DNA of 64,000 nucleotides from positions 1-64,000 of the forward strand of contig JAUYVH010000015.1 in assembly GCA_030715135.1 (NCBI GenBank), given 5' to 3'. This document shows positions 61,316-64,000 of the stretch, one piece after another (positions within the stretch are counted from its first letter, which is position 1; every line of letters begins with the position of its first letter). Under the pieces are notes generated by a model. The model did no database searches. It worked only from the letters and a program-made list of their open reading frames with translations, and was not told where the DNA came from. This DNA comes from Keguizhuia sedimenti. Lineage in GTDB: Bacteria; Pseudomonadota; Gammaproteobacteria; Burkholderiales; Burkholderiaceae_D. The translations under genes and the position numbers were made by a program.

Positions 61316-61334
61316 AGTTCAGAGTTAGCTGAAC
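61316..61334. repeat. Right flanking site of the 722-residue integrase gene
   Basis: AGTTCAGAGTTAGCTGAAC has six-base arms GTTCAG/CTGAAC around AGTTAG. It is followed by a further partial copy, AGAGTTCAG at 61335-61343. The rest of the 430-base gap to the KfrA gene holds only A/T-rich sequence and a weak GCGCACAA repeat (about 61634 and 61690). Confidence 0.5.
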
Positions 61335-61718
61335 AGAGTTCAGACTTAAGTGAATTTCCAGGTGGGCGAATTTGTGACCCGCCGTAAGCCCTTGATTCGC
61401 TTATTGAAAAGCGCGCTTCGGTTTCTTGATAGGAATATTAACAGAAATTAAGTAATTATTGATTAGAGGGGTAATCAATAATGGAAGGGGGAATTTGCGG
61501 CGCGGCTAAGGTTTCGGTTTTCTTTTTCTGAGAGAGCTAAGCAGGCGCGTACCAAAATTTGCATGGCTTTCAGCGGCTACCCCGATCGCGAGTGACCGAT
61601 TTAGCTCGTTCGCGCAAAGTTCACTCGTTTCGGCGCACAATGTTCACAGAAACCGTAATGCGAAACGTTTTCGGATTCTGCGAATTTTGTGCGCTCAGTT
61701 TTATTTAGCGTTAAGCTT

Positions 61719-62768
61719 TCAGGACGACTGCACAGTTGCTTTCGGTTTTTTGACAGGTGTGACCTTCAGCCGCGCAATCTCAGTTTCGAGATTTTCTGCC
61801 CGTTGACGCCATTGGTCGATTTCCAGGTTAAGCTGCGCATGCTTCGCTATTGAATCGGCTTGTTGAGCATGTGCCGTCCGAACGTCATTGGCTAGCTGGT
61901 CGCGTTCCAACGTCATACTATCTAAGCGCCCGTCCAGACCTCCTAACTGCTGCCGTAAGTCGCCTACTTGGCTTTGCAGGGCGGCCAAATCAGTTCGATG
62001 CTGGTTCTGAACGCGTGCATTCTCCTGTCTGGCATGGTCTAGCTCTTTCTGCAGTTTGGTCGCCGCCTGCCGTTCCCGGTCAATTTCCTGTAAAAAGCGC
62101 CTCTCACTTGATGCAAAGCGTTCTTTGTCCAACTGGGACGCGATCCTTAGCTTTTCCATCTCGTCCGCAAAATAGCGTCGGGCGCTTTCCTGGGCTTCCA
62201 GGTGTGCTGCAATATCCGCCTGGGCTTTCGCAAGTTGTGACTCAACGGATTCCCGCGTAGCCCGTTCGGCGGCCAAGAGTTGCTGGAGCCTTGCTACTTC
62301 TTCTTTGGTCTGCTGGAGCTGGACCTGCGTTCTCGTGGTTTCTTCTTGGCTGCCAGCTAGGCGCGCCTCGGCTGCTTCGACGGTTGCCTTAGCTTCCGTC
62401 ATTGCTGCCTGCGCTTCGGAGCGAAGCAAGGTCAAGGATTCAGAGGCAGCAGCTTGCGCAGCCGTCCAGAGGGTAGCGGTCAGTTCGCCGGCCGCGGTTT
62501 TCAGGGCATCCGGCAAATCGGGATGCTCGATGCGTACCCGGCTCTTTTCCCGCAGGTCGGCCCAGAATTTATTAAGTGCCTCGGCCGGCGCCGACATGCT
62601 GCCTTTTCTTACAAGTTGATATAGTTTGTTCGCGGTGGGAGCCGTGCCGTACCGGAAGAACAGCAAAACGCACACTTCACGGTACAAATCTTGAGTGGCA
62701 GGGAATTGCTCGCGCAGCTTGTCAATTTCAGCAATCAGAGGGGTTTCATTGATAATGGGATTTTCCAT
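61719..62768 (-). CDS. kfrA: KfrA-like plasmid DNA-binding coiled-coil protein
   Basis: Protein of 349 residues. An N-terminal helix-turn-helix-type domain (about 5-115, PLIAEIDKLREQFPATQDLY, FFRYGTAPTANKLYQLVRKG) as in KfrA, then an almost continuous coiled coil (about 120-335) with Glu/Gln/Ala heptads. KfrA proteins are autoregulatory and form filaments that help plasmid partition. The ATG at 62768 is chosen by the domain start; a longer frame from 62816 is possible. Two palindromes upstream are likely operators. Confidence 0.85.
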   Translation of the reverse strand: MENPIINETPLIAEIDKLREQFPATQDLYREVCVLLFFRYGTAPTANKLYQLVRKGSMSAPAEALNKFWADLREKSRVRIEHPDLPDALKTAAGELTATLWTAAQAAASESLTLLRSEAQAAMTEAKATVEAAEARLAGSQEETTRTQVQLQQTKEEVARLQQLLAAERATRESVESQLAKAQADIAAHLEAQESARRYFADEMEKLRIASQLDKERFASSERRFLQEIDRERQAATKLQKELDHARQENARVQNQHRTDLAALQSQVGDLRQQLGGLDGRLDSMTLERDQLANDVRTAHAQQADSIAKHAQLNLEIDQWRQRAENLETEIARLKVTPVKKPKATVQSS

Positions 62769-62791
62769 AGCAATCTTGACAAGTCTACGGG

Positions 62792-62865
62792 TTGATAATG
62801 CTACGTAATTTATCAATAATTAGATTTTGGCGCATTGAAATATGACATTACTCCTATAATGTCAT
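62792..62865. promoter_or_regulatory. Palindromic operators upstream of kfrA
   Basis: ATGACATTA (62842-62850) and TAATGTCAT (62857-62865) form a perfect 9-base inverted repeat with a CTCCTA spacer. TTGATAA (62792-62798) and TTATCAA (62810-62816) form another. Both lie directly before the KfrA gene, which is the place of KfrA autoregulation. Confidence 0.6.
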
Positions 62866-62950
62866 TTATCGCATTTTCTATACTTGATTGCCTAAGGGAC
62901 TGAACAGCGCACTTGGAAGTGTAACGTGTTGCCTGTTGGGAAAAGAAGAG

Positions 62951-63412
62951 TCACAGTTTAAATCTGTGCAATTGCGCATTGTTGCTCGATCCAACTATGG
63001 TGCAGCATCCCATTTCAGTACCTAAAATAATCAGAACGACCGATGAGGAATTACGCTTGGAAAGGATTCTCGTTTCACGCAAGTCGGTCCTAGAAGGAGT
63101 GGGAATCCTTTCAGGATGAGTATGCCATTCTCCGATATAACCTACTAAGCCATTCGATTCGTCCCATAAGTGGACAGCTTGCTGGACATGGCCAGCGCGT
63201 TCCCTTTGAAAACTGGCTCTGGTACGGTGGTCCGTAAGCTGAGGCTTGGTAAAGTTCGTGATTTCGACGGCATCATCATATTGTTTGCCAAGTAGTATCC
63301 CGCAAGCTTCTGGATCACCCGGACAATGCTGGCAGAATGACTTCATCTGGGCGATGACTTCCTCGTACACCAAAACCCGCAGCTCGGGTATATGAAATGT
63401 CAGGTCGAGCAT
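62951..63412 (-). CDS. JAB/JAMM-family isopeptidase-like protein (Cap3/BilC-like)
   Basis: Predicted zinc peptidase of 153 residues that removes ubiquitin-like conjugates. The JAMM motif is complete: Glu in GDPEACGILLG (residue 35 from this start) and EWHTHPERIPTPSRTD, giving His-x-His-x7-Ser-x2-Asp. The ATG at 63412 overlaps the E1-like gene by 13 bases; a TTG at 63421 could also be used. Coupling to an E1-like gene is typical of CBASS type II (cap2-cap3) and Bil operons. It is the last gene of its operon on the minus strand. Confidence 0.85.
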   Translation of the reverse strand: MLDLTFHIPELRVLVYEEVIAQMKSFCQHCPGDPEACGILLGKQYDDAVEITNFTKPQLTDHRTRASFQRERAGHVQQAVHLWDESNGLVGYIGEWHTHPERIPTPSRTDLRETRILSKRNSSSVVLIILGTEMGCCTIVGSSNNAQLHRFKL

Positions 63413-64000
63413 GAGGGGCAATGAATATGGCGTTTAAGATCCATGGCAAGCGAAGCTTTAATGCCCTCTCCTTCAACGGATCGAGAGCGAAATCTTGGTG
63501 ATGGGTTGCCAGCCCTCCATGCCAACAGCGCATCGACTGCCAATGAAGAAGCGGCCATTGATGCCGAGACGACGAATGGGGTCATAGTTGCATAGCCGTC
63601 TGTGGCATGAGCGTTATGTGAATGGTCGGAATAGGCAGGATGACGCAGACGCGGCTCTTGATTAATTGGATATTCCCACATGCAGTCAAAGCATGCGGAT
63701 TTGGTTGAATCTTCCAACAGAGAACGCGTGACCCCTCCTCTACCTTCCACCCAGGAGTGCAGCAAAGCACGGGATTTTGAAAACCAATTTTCCTTTCTCA
63801 AAAGGCCCGTGATATACCTGCCGAACGATTCATAGCCAGAGGCATTAATGATCACATCAAAATCTCGAATCCGAGCTTCGATATGGGAAAAATTGTTGGG
63901 GACGGCATCGATTGAAACTCCATGGCGCCTGTTCATAATCTCATTGCGCAATGCAGTTGCTTTGAACTGGCCTAGATAATTCATGCCCAGAAAATGCCGC
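63400..64000 (-). CDS. C-terminal part of an E1/ThiF-like activating enzyme (Cap2/BilD-like), partial
   Basis: The frame enters from the right edge, so the N-terminal nucleotide-binding part is missing. The visible 200 residues carry the E1 pattern: HFLGMNYLGQFKATALRNEI (the LGxxxxGxxKAxAL segment), FDVIINASGYESFGRYI, a linker, and four Cys for zinc in CFDC and CPSC at the very C-terminus. The middle (TMTPFVVSASMAASSLAVDA) matches the ThiF C-terminal helix. It would adenylate a ubiquitin-like or effector C-terminus. Whether an E2 domain is fused or a separate gene cannot be seen. Confidence 0.78.
   Translation of the reverse strand, partial: RHFLGMNYLGQFKATALRNEIMNRRHGVSIDAVPNNFSHIEARIRDFDVIINASGYESFGRYITGLLRKENWFSKSRALLHSWVEGRGGVTRSLLEDSTKSACFDCMWEYPINQEPRLRHPAYSDHSHNAHATDGYATMTPFVVSASMAASSLAVDALLAWRAGNPSPRFRSRSVEGEGIKASLAMDLKRHIHCPSCST

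Overview
The window looks like part of a large plasmid (or plasmid-derived chromid) of a betaproteobacterium, most likely Burkholderiales and possibly Oxalobacteraceae. The plasmid call rests on an iteron origin with a Rep_3 initiator, a parAB pair with palindromic centromere candidates, a KfrA-like protein, and an IncP-type traKLM cluster beside an oriT-like sequence. The taxon is inferred from the style of the proteins (ArgP, PBP1A, PA0069-type radical SAM, DUF4198/PepSY iron cluster). No rRNA, tRNA or CRISPR array was seen.

Region 1-25 kb is cargo with decay. It holds a lipoprotein nuclease with two small partners, degraded excalibur and receiver fragments, an M20 amidohydrolase, a phospholipase-D lipoprotein, an ArgP-type regulator, a PBP1A that seems to lack part of its glycosyltransferase domain, a TRIC channel, oxidoreductases, a hybrid histidine kinase, PlsC, and two GGDEF-EAL proteins. 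IS3-family scars sit at 6.5 kb and 10.8-11.1 kb. A possible small RNA gene, with promoter, CU-rich segment and terminator, lies at 24.55-24.68 kb.

Region 25-37.5 kb holds a radical SAM gene behind a near-perfect LexA box, a glycine-zipper protein, a hipBA module with three identically spaced operators, a KtrAB potassium system whose ktrB is frameshifted at a G7 tract, and an iron-uptake operon (TonB receptor, DUF4198, PepSY) with a Fur-box-like site upstream. A DUF2325 gene is cut by an IS3-type end.

Region 37.5-50.5 kb is the mosaic mobility section. It has two inverted IS3 fragments, a NERD-domain membrane cassette, a degraded dinG helicase end present twice, and two recombinase genes, one without most catalytic residues. 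It also holds traKLM, preceded by ten tandem 11-bp repeats and a nic-like hairpin. No relaxase is visible.

Region 50.5-64 kb is the replication and maintenance core: about 18 iterons, rep, a GAF-GGDEF cyclase with a frameshifted tail, parBA, small membrane proteins, a 722-residue integrase flanked by related 19-bp sites, a KfrA-like protein, and at the right edge a JAMM protease with the C-terminal part of an E1-like enzyme. The last pair is the edge of a ubiquitin-like conjugation system of the CBASS Cap2/Cap3 or Bil kind and is the strongest lead to an interesting system.
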